The notes beneath the pieces are model-generated. The model was not told the origin of the DNA. It searched no databases and worked only from the letters and a program-made list of their open reading frames with translations. Below, piece by piece: positions 9,108 to 16,818 of a stretch of DNA of 64,000 bases. Each line of letters opens with the position of its first letter. The first letter of the stretch is position 1. The DNA is taken from positions 1 through 64,000 of the forward strand of contig JBIINB010000007.1 in the NCBI GenBank assembly GCA_044337705.1, written 5' to 3'. The translations under genes were made by a program, and so were the position numbers. This DNA is from JBEISR01 sp044337705. GTDB taxonomy: Bacteria > Planctomycetota > Planctomycetia > Pirellulales > Pirellulaceae.

Positions 9108-9339
9108 ACCGTGAAAGTGGGCCTGACCCTCGTGTGTGAGGGATGTCTCGCGGCAGGGTTGCTGCCTGACGCCTCTAAGGTCACGGTGCTTCCGTGTCTT
9201 TTCGTCCTAGCGAAGTCTACTCGCTAACCGTCAGAGCTACTCCACTCTGAATCTTTGGGGCGATGGATTTTTCTAAGGCAGCGGGTGTGCTGCATCGGTT
9301 GGAACTGGTTATCCAACTCCCGGCCATCCGACCCGACAC
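9108..9339 (-). ncRNA. Candidate structured small RNA, unassigned family
   Basis: No reading frame is credible here, but the DNA is dense in stems. Short stems pair 9127-9131 with 9138-9142, 9152-9156 with 9162-9166, 9182-9186 with 9192-9196, and 9209-9213 with 9221-9225. All are enclosed by a closing helix, 9121-9127 with 9230-9237 plus 9116-9120 with 9242-9246. Two more hairpins lie upstream (9278-9282/9289-9293 and 9298-9303/9312-9317). On the minus strand this runs straight into the terminator at 9060-9107 and starts just after a TTGACA promoter at 9346-9373. The result would be a transcript of about 230-280 bases. I do not see the conserved cores of 6S, SRP, RNase P or tmRNA. Strand is inferred from promoter and terminator order; a cis-acting element or chance structure remains possible. 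Confidence 0.45.
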
Positions 9340-9345
9340 GAACCA

Positions 9346-9373
9346 ATCATTGCACTCCGCGTGCCAATGTCAA
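9346..9373 (-). promoter_or_regulatory. Sigma70-type promoter for the candidate small RNA
   Basis: On the minus strand a perfect -35 TTGACA (9368-9373) is followed after 16 bases by AATGAT (9346-9351; four of six -10 consensus bases). Transcription would start near 9339, just upstream of the hairpin-rich region. No start codon with a frame follows. Confidence 0.45.
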
Positions 9374-9567
9374 ATCACCATAAAAAACTTTTCAATGAAC
9401 CTGAAAATAGAACACCTGGGCAAAATAGAAAGCCGCCAAGCACCGCAACCCCGCCTTGGACTTGTAATCTTTGCAACATCCAGAATGAAAAAATTACAAA
9501 CCGACTCAAGAACCAGCCACCACTTGAATGAATAAAGCAATGCTAGCGATTGCGACCAACGGCTGGG

Positions 9568-10032
9568 TTACGCAGGAAACTCCTCCAGGGAAGGATGTCC
9601 TGGCAGAGTCTGCAGGCCATGGAGCACCATCGCACGGAGCAATTCGCGATGCTTTTCAAACTCCCGATCCTCTGCCTGCATCTGCACCAGGTAGGTGTGC
9701 TCCCCTAGCTGAAAACTAAGCAGCCGGGAGGTGACGATCAGATCGAGCACAAAAAAGGTCAGATCGCATCCAAACGATTCGCTGTCCCCCAGATCAAATA
9801 GCAGGTCCTCCTGCTCCACCTCATCAAACTCGTCCCGCATCGACCGCACCGCATCCTCCAGAAGCTGGTCCGGCTCGCGAGTGGCAGGATACCTGGAGAT
9901 ATGCAACACCGCCGTCTCTGGACTCTCAAACGACACCGCATCAATCGCCTGAGGATCCTCTGCCATCTCCACAATCCGCCAATTGTCCGGGTAATGAAAG
10001 CTCATCCCTAGCCCCTGAAACGTCTTCGGCAT
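9568..10032 (-). CDS. Conserved hypothetical protein, possible PsbP/DcrB-like fold
   Basis: A 154-residue cytosolic protein without signal peptide or membrane segment. The start at 10032 has GGGAGG five bases upstream. The opening GMSFHYPDNWRIVEM and the pattern of alternating strands (AVLHISRYPA, FGCDLTFFVLDLIVTSRLLSFQLGEHTYLVQMQAE, then a helix) resemble the Mog1/PsbP/DcrB-like fold, in which 'f.yP.gW' is a recurring opening. That is a fold-level inference only. The protein is acidic (EDPQ, DEFDEVEQEDLLFDLGDSES). It has no same-strand neighbour within 500 bases, so its function is open. Confidence 0.65.
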   Translation of the reverse strand: MPKTFQGLGMSFHYPDNWRIVEMAEDPQAIDAVSFESPETAVLHISRYPATREPDQLLEDAVRSMRDEFDEVEQEDLLFDLGDSESFGCDLTFFVLDLIVTSRLLSFQLGEHTYLVQMQAEDREFEKHRELLRAMVLHGLQTLPGHPSLEEFPA

Positions 10033-10133
10033 CGGCGCCTCCCAATTCCGTAGTTTTCCGATCCACCACCTACCCCAACCACCTCTTCAGAATTCTACGC
10101 AGCGCCGGCACGTCTCGTCAGCACCTTGGCACC

Positions 10134-10436
10134 CATTGCATCGCCTTCTCGGCCATGACAGACAGCATTCCACGGGCCAGACGCTCGTGCCACCCGCCTG
10201 TCACGCAACCAACTCTTCCCGTGGCATGGCCGTCCCGGCCATGTGGCCTAAACCACGTGCAAGCGGTGTCAGGCACCGGTCATGCAATCATTGCATCGCC
10301 TTCTCGGCCATGACAGACAGCATTCCACGGGCCAGACGCTCGTGCCACCCGCCTGTCACGCAACCAACTCTTCCCGTGGCATGGCCGTCCCGGCCATGTG
10401 GCCTAAACCACGTGCAAGCGGTGTCAGGCACCGGTC
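10134..10436. repeat. Two 155-bp direct repeats with inner palindromes
   Basis: Unit 1 (10134-10288) and unit 2 (10289-about 10436) appear identical over the shared part. Each contains cgtggcatggccgtcccggc followed by catg, i.e. the palindrome catggccgtcccggccatg, which is the same core as the 84-bp repeats at 50755-51258. The open frame that enters the ExbB-like gene from 10282 is produced by these repeats and is not part of the protein. The rest of the gap 10033-10599 shows no gene. Confidence 0.85.
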
Positions 10437-10599
10437 GAATGCTAGCTCTTTGAAATCCCAGCCGATATTCCAACGGCCAGAAGCATTCGCTATAAGCCTC
10501 CCCGACGCACCGGCCAGGGCGGCCTTCCATCGCGCGCAGGCTAGCCCCCACCGGTCACTTGCCGACCTGATCGTTTTCCCATCCACCGACGAGGAATCC

Positions 10600-12033
10600 A
10601 TGGAGCCAACGCCCAACGAAGCCTATCGCGCACCGGGAAACCAAGTCGCCATCTCGCTTCCACCAACCCTGATCACTTCGTCGATCCTCACCGTCGCCTT
10701 CTACGGCATCCTGGCCATCGGTTGGCTGCCGGTCTGGATCAATCGCTACGCCACATGCCACGCCGTCGCCTACGCCACGGTCTTCCTCTTTGCCATCGTC
10801 CTTGTCCACCTAGTCCGCAAATCGCTCTACCTGACCCGGCAACGCCAGGCCCTGGAACGTGGCTCGGTGGCGATAGGAAAAATCGTCGCCAGCTACAGCG
10901 ATAGCAACCGCGATATCCCACCACGCTTCTGGCTCCAGCAACTCTGGATTACCCAAAAACAATCGATCCTCCAAAGCTGGATTGGAAACCGCATTTCCCA
11001 ACTTCTCGATCGCCAATCCAAACGGCCTGAAGGGCAGGGGGTTGAACAGGACCTGCGCGACTTGGCCGATGCAGACCACGATCAATTACACGACAGCTAC
11101 GCTCTCCTCCGCATCGCCTTCTGGGCGATGCCGATGCTCGGCTTCTTGGGCACGGTGCTTGGGATCTCTGAAACTCTGGGCCAGATGGACATGGAAAAAC
11201 TCTCCAGCGGCTCCCAGGAAGCCCTCAACGCCATGACCTCCGGGCTCTACGTCGCCTTCGATACCACCGCCATCGCTCTGGCACTGACCATGGTCGGCAT
11301 GTTCCTTCAGTATGCGGTCCAGCAAAGCGAAACACGCTGTTTGCAGTCCATAGATCGATCGTGCCAGCGCCATCTGATGGGTTGGCTGGATGGCCAAAAA
11401 GAACTCTCCCATCCAGATATCCGCCTAGTCGCCGACCAGATGGCCAACCAGCTCAGCAAAGCTCTCCTGCAGGCGTCCGCTCATCAGGCCGACTTCTGGC
11501 AAAGCAGCATGGAACAGGCCAAAGAGCGATGGACGGGCGGTGCCCAAGCCACATCCGAACTCCTCCGCTCCCAACTCGATTCTTCCCTCCACAACAACCT
11601 CTCGCAGCTGCATCAGCATTTCCTCCATCTACAGCAGGCGACCAGCCAGCGATGGATGGAGCAGCAGGATGCGATGGCACAGGTGATGAAGGAGCCGCTG
11701 GAGCGACTGGCTGATTGCATGAATGCGATGGAACAGCAGGCCCACCGGATGATCGAACTGGCCGATCGCAGCGGCCGACTGGAGGAGCGCAGCGGCCAAC
11801 TGGCACAGCACTCCATCCAACTGGAACAACTCGATCAGTCGATGCAGCAGGCGCTCAAGCGGATGGTCGATGTCGATCGCTTCCATGAAGCAGCGATGGC
11901 AATGACCGAAGCGGTCAGCTTCCTTTCCTCGCAGTTGGAACGGTACGGGAAGGTCGATCCCACCTCCGACTCCACGATGAGCCCACCCTCGCCCAGCGTC
12001 CTTCCCATGACACCCAGGAGGCGGGCTGCATGA
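10600..12033 (+). CDS. MotA/TolQ/ExbB-type proton channel family protein
   Basis: A 477-residue inner-membrane protein. The ATG at 10600 is chosen because GAGG lies five bases upstream and all upstream coding potential is repeat DNA. Two N-terminal helices (about 22-42 and 48-68), then a cytoplasmic domain, then the paired helices LRIAFWAMPMLGFLGTVLGI and LYVAFDTTAIALALTMVGMF (about 170-240) with the TolQ/ExbB signature P.LGFLGTV.G and TA.aL..t. The C-terminal 200 residues are a predicted coiled coil (LERSGQLAQ, LDQSMQQALKRM), longer than in classical ExbB. It overlaps the next gene by 4 bases (ATGA). In this family the stator pentamer conducts protons and drives a partner TM/periplasmic dimer, which here is probably encoded by the next two genes. 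Confidence 0.85.
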   Translation: MEPTPNEAYRAPGNQVAISLPPTLITSSILTVAFYGILAIGWLPVWINRYATCHAVAYATVFLFAIVLVHLVRKSLYLTRQRQALERGSVAIGKIVASYSDSNRDIPPRFWLQQLWITQKQSILQSWIGNRISQLLDRQSKRPEGQGVEQDLRDLADADHDQLHDSYALLRIAFWAMPMLGFLGTVLGISETLGQMDMEKLSSGSQEALNAMTSGLYVAFDTTAIALALTMVGMFLQYAVQQSETRCLQSIDRSCQRHLMGWLDGQKELSHPDIRLVADQMANQLSKALLQASAHQADFWQSSMEQAKERWTGGAQATSELLRSQLDSSLHNNLSQLHQHFLHLQQATSQRWMEQQDAMAQVMKEPLERLADCMNAMEQQAHRMIELADRSGRLEERSGQLAQHSIQLEQLDQSMQQALKRMVDVDRFHEAAMAMTEAVSFLSSQLERYGKVDPTSDSTMSPPSPSVLPMTPRRRAA

Positions 12034-14246
12034 GCGGCCGAAATGGACGTCGCGAGACGCTATCGCCTTCGCTGTTTCCCTTTCTGGCTGTGCTGCTATG
12101 CACTGTCGGTGCGCTGATCGTCATTCTGGTGCTGTCAGTCTTTCGCGCCAAAGCCGCGGCGCGGCAGGTGGTTGAGTCACAACAGCAGCAGATGGAAGAA
12201 GAGGTCGGAACGCTGGAAGTGGTCGCCGGGGAACTGGAAGGACGACGCCAGAAAATGCAGGAAGCGATCGATCAGCAGCGCGCCCTCCTGGCTCATTTCG
12301 AAGACCACCTGCGGCGTTTGAACGAGCAATGGGAATCGCTTCAAAGATCAAAGCAGTTGGAATCGCAAGACGCCCAGCAGCGGCTCGATAAAATCTCTCA
12401 GCTACAGGAAAAGATCACCGCCACGCAATCGGAGATCGACAAGCTGCGGGAGCAACTGACTGAAAAGGAAAAGCAGGGCAAAAAGCCACCGGCATTTGCG
12501 ATCCTCCCCTACAGCGGTCGCCAGGGAACCACCCGCCGACCGATCTACCTGGAATGCACCTCGCAAGGAGTTTTTCTCCAGCCCGAAGGGATCCTGCTGA
12601 CGATGGAAGACCTGGCGCCGCCTCACGGACCCGGCAACCCGCTGGATGCTTCGCTCCGAGCCATCCGCACCGAATTCGATCGGATCGCGCAGGCCACCAG
12701 CGACCGCAGCTCTCCCTATCCCCTTCTGCTGGTCCGCCCCGACGGCATCGCCACTTACGCGCTGGCTCGCTCTGCCATGCAAGGCTGGGATGATCAGTTC
12801 GGCTACGAACTGGTCCCCGCCGCAATGCCCCTGGTCTTCCCCAAGAACCCACCCAGCATCGCACAACGACTGGATGCAACTTTGGCCACCGCGCGCCAGC
12901 GCCATCGCCAGGCGATAGCCACCATGCCCGCCCGCTACCGGGATGGACTGGAGGAACTGCTGCAGCAAGCTGACCCGAGCGAACCCTCCAATGACTGGGG
13001 TGACGAAGCCCTCGAATCGACGCTCGCCTCCCAAGCCTCGGGCACCTTGCCGGCAGATCCCAACAGCCCCGGCGCTTCCCCCGGCAACTGGCAGATGATC
13101 CAGACCGCCAACCTCCCAGGCGGAACCATTCCCGGCGGCTCGCCGCTCAATAACCCCTCGGGTGGCCCACTTAATCTCCCAACCGATGCGCAATCCGATC
13201 GAAGCGCATCGGCCGATGCAAACACATTGGCCGATGGAAGCTCATTGGGCTTCCCCGCATCCGGCTCTCCCGTTTTCTTCACTCCCTCTGCACGAGGTGA
13301 CCTAGTCGGCGGATCACCAGTAGCAGGCAATTCGTCCTTCTCAAGCCCGCCTGGTAGCGGCAGCCAAAACCCCTTCGCCCCAGGTGGCATTCCCAGTTCG
13401 AATCAAACCGCCAAAGGTTACCCACCTTCAGGCACTGCCCCCGGCGATGATTGGGGTCAACCGAACTCGGATCAACTGAATCCCAACTCCCCGAATCCCA
13501 GCGCCCCGAATCCCTCCGGATCAGGTCGCCCCCCAGACATTTTCGGAAGCCCCGGCAACTCCGGTAACGGATCGGGCGGCGAGAACTTCGCAGGAGGATC
13601 GGGCGGTACCAGTGCATCGGGCAGCCCCAATCGCCCAGGAAATTCCGCTAGCTCCAGCCCCCCCAATCCACTTGGCCTCTCTGGCAGTTCCTCCCCGGGA
13701 GGCTCCACCTTCAACCCCAACGATTCGGTCGATCCCGAACTGGCCAGGGAGATGAAGGAAAAGCAGCCTCAGGATGCCATTGGCTACCGCGAACGAAGCC
13801 CCGTCGGCCGATCGCCCCTGGTGCAGTCACCCGACGAAGACGACTCCCAAGCCCGCCCTCTTTCGATTACCCGCGGACGTGGCTGGGCGGAGGCACGCGC
13901 CGAAGGAAAAAGCACCCCCGTCGTGCGCGAAATGTACCTTGTCGCTCATCCCGATCGCTGGATGCTGCTGGAGGAGTCGAATCCCAAACGAAGCGAACGG
14001 ACAATCGAACTGGCCTCCGGTCCGCGCGTCGCCGGAGAACAGCTGGGGGACGCCATTCGCAAGCGAGTCGACGACTGGGGCATCGCCGTCGCGCGCGGTT
14101 ACTGGAAACCCAAACTCATCGTGCTGGCCACCCCTCAGTCCGATTCCAGCATCCGCCGCTTGGAACGAATTCTCGACGGCAGCGGAGTTCAGATCGAAGT
14201 CCGTCCCCTGCCTCCGGTGGTCCCCAAACCACCCACTGGCCGCTGA
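12030..14246 (+). CDS. ExbD/TolR-like membrane protein with long disordered linker
   Basis: A 738-residue protein overlapping the ExbB-like gene by 4 bases. One helix near the N-terminus (FPFLAVLLCTVGALIVILVL, about 17-36) is followed by a coiled coil (about 45-155), a folded middle (about 160-320), a Gly/Ser/Pro/Asn-rich linker (about 325-575) and a folded C-terminus (about 590-738). The topology is that of ExbD/TolR/MotB-type partners. Aligning the helix with that of the following gene (FLAVLLCTVG versus FLDTIANLVG), the proton-carrying Asp position is Ala here, so this subunit is unlikely to carry protons. The linker may span periplasm. No peptidoglycan-binding OmpA signature is evident. 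Confidence 0.7.
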   Translation: MSGRNGRRETLSPSLFPFLAVLLCTVGALIVILVLSVFRAKAAARQVVESQQQQMEEEVGTLEVVAGELEGRRQKMQEAIDQQRALLAHFEDHLRRLNEQWESLQRSKQLESQDAQQRLDKISQLQEKITATQSEIDKLREQLTEKEKQGKKPPAFAILPYSGRQGTTRRPIYLECTSQGVFLQPEGILLTMEDLAPPHGPGNPLDASLRAIRTEFDRIAQATSDRSSPYPLLLVRPDGIATYALARSAMQGWDDQFGYELVPAAMPLVFPKNPPSIAQRLDATLATARQRHRQAIATMPARYRDGLEELLQQADPSEPSNDWGDEALESTLASQASGTLPADPNSPGASPGNWQMIQTANLPGGTIPGGSPLNNPSGGPLNLPTDAQSDRSASADANTLADGSSLGFPASGSPVFFTPSARGDLVGGSPVAGNSSFSSPPGSGSQNPFAPGGIPSSNQTAKGYPPSGTAPGDDWGQPNSDQLNPNSPNPSAPNPSGSGRPPDIFGSPGNSGNGSGGENFAGGSGGTSASGSPNRPGNSASSSPPNPLGLSGSSSPGGSTFNPNDSVDPELAREMKEKQPQDAIGYRERSPVGRSPLVQSPDEDDSQARPLSITRGRGWAEARAEGKSTPVVREMYLVAHPDRWMLLEESNPKRSERTIELASGPRVAGEQLGDAIRKRVDDWGIAVARGYWKPKLIVLATPQSDSSIRRLERILDGSGVQIEVRPLPPVVPKPPTGR

Positions 14247-14288
14247 TTTCTCCATCCCAAATAGCCCTCGTCTTCGGAACGATCGATC

Positions 14289-15281
14289 ATGGCACGCCAA
14301 CGAGAACAGGAACAAGGAATCGGCGAGGACTCCTTCCTCGATACGATCGCCAACCTCGTCGGCATCCTGATCATTTTTGTCGTGATCATCGTCACCCGCT
14401 CGCAGTCCAACGCCCTGGCCGTCGCGCAGAAGGAAGTCGCCAGTCAGCAGGCTCTCCACCACCAACCGCTCCAGGATGCCATCAGCCTCCAGAAGGATCT
14501 GCAAGAGAAACAAAAACGCTGGATGCAATATGTCGAGGAATCGGAGCGCCAAAGACTCCAGCGCGATCAACTGCTCCAGCAGATCACAAAGGCGCAAGCG
14601 GAATCCAGCCCCGACGAAGATCCAACGCTCGCGCAGCTAGCTCACCTCGAAACCACCGTCACGCATTTGGAGCAGATGCGGGAAGACCTGGTCAGCCAGA
14701 CCGAGGCAGAGGATAAACCGGCCGAGGTGGTGGCGCTGCGGCATCTACCCACCCCGATGGCCAAGACGGTTTTCAATAAGGAAGTCCACGTTCAACTGGC
14801 TGCATCCCGCATCGCAGTGATCCCCTGGGACCGACTGGTCGAATCGTTAAAACGGGAAGTCGAACGCGTCGTCCAGGCGAACGCCCGGAAAGAAATTCTC
14901 GAAGGGCAGCTTGGCCCCGTCGGTGGCTTCCTGATGCAATACAAATTATCCAACAAAACCGGCATGATCTCCGATGGCCGCAGCGCCGGCATGGGCCGCA
15001 TGGTGGAACTGATTCGCTTTGATCTGGCCCCCACATCCGGCGTGGTCTGGGAGTCGCTCGACCAAGCCATCGCAGAAGGGGGCCGATTGCGGATGGAACT
15101 GGCGGGCCGAAATCCGAAGGAAACGGTCACCACCGTCTGGGTCTACCCCGACAGCTTCGATGTCTTCCGGCCCCTACAGGAACGGCTCTTTGAACTTGGC
15201 TTCCTGACTGCGGCCAGACCGCTTCCCCAGGGAGTCCCGATCGGAGCCGCCCCCACCGGCGCGGCCAGCGTCGCTCAGTGA
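14289..15281 (+). CDS. Second ExbD/TolR-like membrane protein, Asp retained
   Basis: A 330-residue protein 42 bases after the previous gene, presumably in the same operon. A short acidic N-terminus precedes FLDTIANLVGILIIFVVIIV (about 16-35); D18 sits at the position of the essential Asp of ExbD/TolR/MotB. A coiled coil follows (about 45-140), then a C-terminal domain with VWVYPDSFDVFRPLQERLFE, reminiscent of the alpha/beta periplasmic domain of ExbD. With the ExbB-like protein it should form the energised part of the module. What the motor drives (transport, surface machinery or wall work) is not shown by the neighbourhood. Confidence 0.7.
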   Translation: MARQREQEQGIGEDSFLDTIANLVGILIIFVVIIVTRSQSNALAVAQKEVASQQALHHQPLQDAISLQKDLQEKQKRWMQYVEESERQRLQRDQLLQQITKAQAESSPDEDPTLAQLAHLETTVTHLEQMREDLVSQTEAEDKPAEVVALRHLPTPMAKTVFNKEVHVQLAASRIAVIPWDRLVESLKREVERVVQANARKEILEGQLGPVGGFLMQYKLSNKTGMISDGRSAGMGRMVELIRFDLAPTSGVVWESLDQAIAEGGRLRMELAGRNPKETVTTVWVYPDSFDVFRPLQERLFELGFLTAARPLPQGVPIGAAPTGAASVAQ

Positions 15282-15760
15282 ACAACTCCATATTCCATCC
15301 CAGTTGGCCTTGCCGCCGGTAAGCAATGTTTCCAGAGAACAAAAAGTGCTCGTGATCGCCACGACGGAAAAGTTGTATCGTTGCGATGCGAGCCTCTCCG
15401 CAAACATGCATCATGCTAACCCGCAGCGTAAGCAAGGGACGGTTCCCGGATAGGTTGTCGGTGTATCCTGCGCTACAAATCCGCACGCGAACACACCAGA
15501 ACCAAAGGGTCGAATATCGCTCCTACGCCCCAACCTCTGCTCGTGCTTATCTTTCCTCGCAAATCGCTTCCAAGCCCTCTTTGTCCCACCGACCGTCTGC
15601 ATTTTGCATTGCGATTTCTCCTGGGTCGCGATGCACGGACGACAATTCCAATGTCCCCTTCGACCGATGTTTCGCCCGAGCCGATTTTCCATCGGCCCAG
15701 CTGCCCAGTACGATGAGCGGATATCCCACGCCCCCACAAACGCAATGAAGCTGGCTTTCC
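15282..15760. other. Intergenic region with dispersed repeat fragment
   Basis: About 480 bases without a credible gene. The repeat motif gcagcgtaagcaagg lies at 15422-15436 and matches the copy near 8908. No clear terminator follows the ExbD-like gene, so read-through to the metallophosphoesterase is possible. Confidence 0.55.
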
Positions 15761-16624
15761 ATGACGCTTCGCTCAACCAAATGGTCTCGCCGAAAATGGA
15801 TCGCTGCAGCCGCCGCAACCTCGGCGATCGCACTTCCGATCTACACTCGATTCCTGGAACCCCACTGGCTACAGGTAATCGGCCATTCGCTGCCGATCCG
15901 CAATCTCCCTTCCAACTGGCACGGCAAAACGATCCTCCACGCCAGCGATCTCCACATCGGACCGTCGCTCGACCAGCAATACCTCCAGCGAGTCTTCGCA
16001 ACGATCGAATCGCTGCAACCCGACCTGATCGTTTACACGGGTGACTTCGTCAGCCACTCGACGCAACTGGACGATCCCCCTAGCCGTCCGCTCGATCGCC
16101 TCCCCCTAGGCCGAATCGCCACCGTCGGAGTTCTTGGCAACCATGACTACGGCCCCTCCTGGAAGGATCCAGCGAGGGCTCAAGTTCTGGTCGATCGACT
16201 GGAAGCCCGTGGCCTGCAGATGCTGCGCAACGCACAAATCCAGCTCGACGGTCTCCACCTGCTGGGCATCGAAGAACTTTGGTCGGGGCGATTGAATATT
16301 CAGGCTGCGATCGCAGGCTGGCAGCCCGAGTGGCCAGGACTTGCGCTGGTCCATAATCCCGACGCCGTCGATCTATCCGGCTGGTCGACTTTTCATGGCT
16401 GGATCCTCGCTGGACATACGCATGGCGGCCAAGTCAAACCGCCTTTTCTCCCACCACCCGTCCTTCCGGTCAAAAACCGACGCTACACCTCCGGCGTTTT
16501 CTCGATCACCCCCGAGCGAACGCTATTCATCAGCCGCGGGGTCGGCTACCTGCCCCCCGTGCGCTTCAACGCCCGCCCCGATATCACCCTCTTCCGGCTT
16601 GCTCCCATTCCACCAGTCACCTAA
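15761..16624 (+). CDS. Metallophosphoesterase (YkuE-like)
   Basis: A 287-residue calcineurin-like phosphoesterase. All metal-binding motifs are present: D63-L-H65, G94-D95-F, G126-N127-H128-D, a later His in LALVHNPD, and GHTHGG near residues 229-234. The N-terminus has RRKWIAAAAATSAIALPIY, a twin-arginine-like or uncleaved signal anchor, so the enzyme probably faces the outside of the inner membrane. The arrangement and the final ..GQVKPPFLPPPVLPV.. region fit the YkuE/UDP-2,3-diacylglucosamine-hydrolase-like membrane enzymes; the exact substrate is unknown. The ribosome binding site before the ATG at 15761 is weak. The S9 peptidase follows on the same strand after 194 bases. Confidence 0.83.
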   Translation: MTLRSTKWSRRKWIAAAAATSAIALPIYTRFLEPHWLQVIGHSLPIRNLPSNWHGKTILHASDLHIGPSLDQQYLQRVFATIESLQPDLIVYTGDFVSHSTQLDDPPSRPLDRLPLGRIATVGVLGNHDYGPSWKDPARAQVLVDRLEARGLQMLRNAQIQLDGLHLLGIEELWSGRLNIQAAIAGWQPEWPGLALVHNPDAVDLSGWSTFHGWILAGHTHGGQVKPPFLPPPVLPVKNRRYTSGVFSITPERTLFISRGVGYLPPVRFNARPDITLFRLAPIPPVT

Positions 16625-16818
16625 CTCGCTCGCGATCGATCACCTCCCATGACACCGCGCAGCAAGAGGTGGCGAGCCCCAATCGCATTCGGGTTTCTTG
16701 CTAAACTGAATCGCTCCCGAGGACTTTTCGGCATCCGATCGCGGTGCCATCGAAAGAGTCCCACTCAGCAACCAACAATCCAGCTACTCCATCCAAGCTC
16801 CAAGGAGTTTTCCCTGCG

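Larger units (their letters stand above)
8696..9567. other. Gene-free region holding terminator and RNA candidate
   Basis: About 870 bases between the convergent MFS gene and the small minus-strand gene. Besides the repeat fragment at 8908, the terminator at 9060-9107, the RNA candidate and its promoter, the remainder (9380-9567) is AT-richer and shows no further structure. Confidence 0.6.

Noticed and set aside
9042..9227. Short plus-strand frame over the terminator and RNA candidate
   Set aside because: It runs through a perfect terminator hairpin and has no ribosome site.
9108..9339. 6S, SRP, RNase P or tmRNA identity for the RNA candidate
   Set aside because: None of the conserved cores (SRP GGAA loop with flanking bulges, RNase P GAGGAAAGTCC, tmRNA tag or tRNA-like ends) could be found.
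10282..10599. N-terminal extension of the ExbB-like protein
   Set aside because: It is translated 155-bp repeat DNA; a good ribosome site and ATG lie at 10600.
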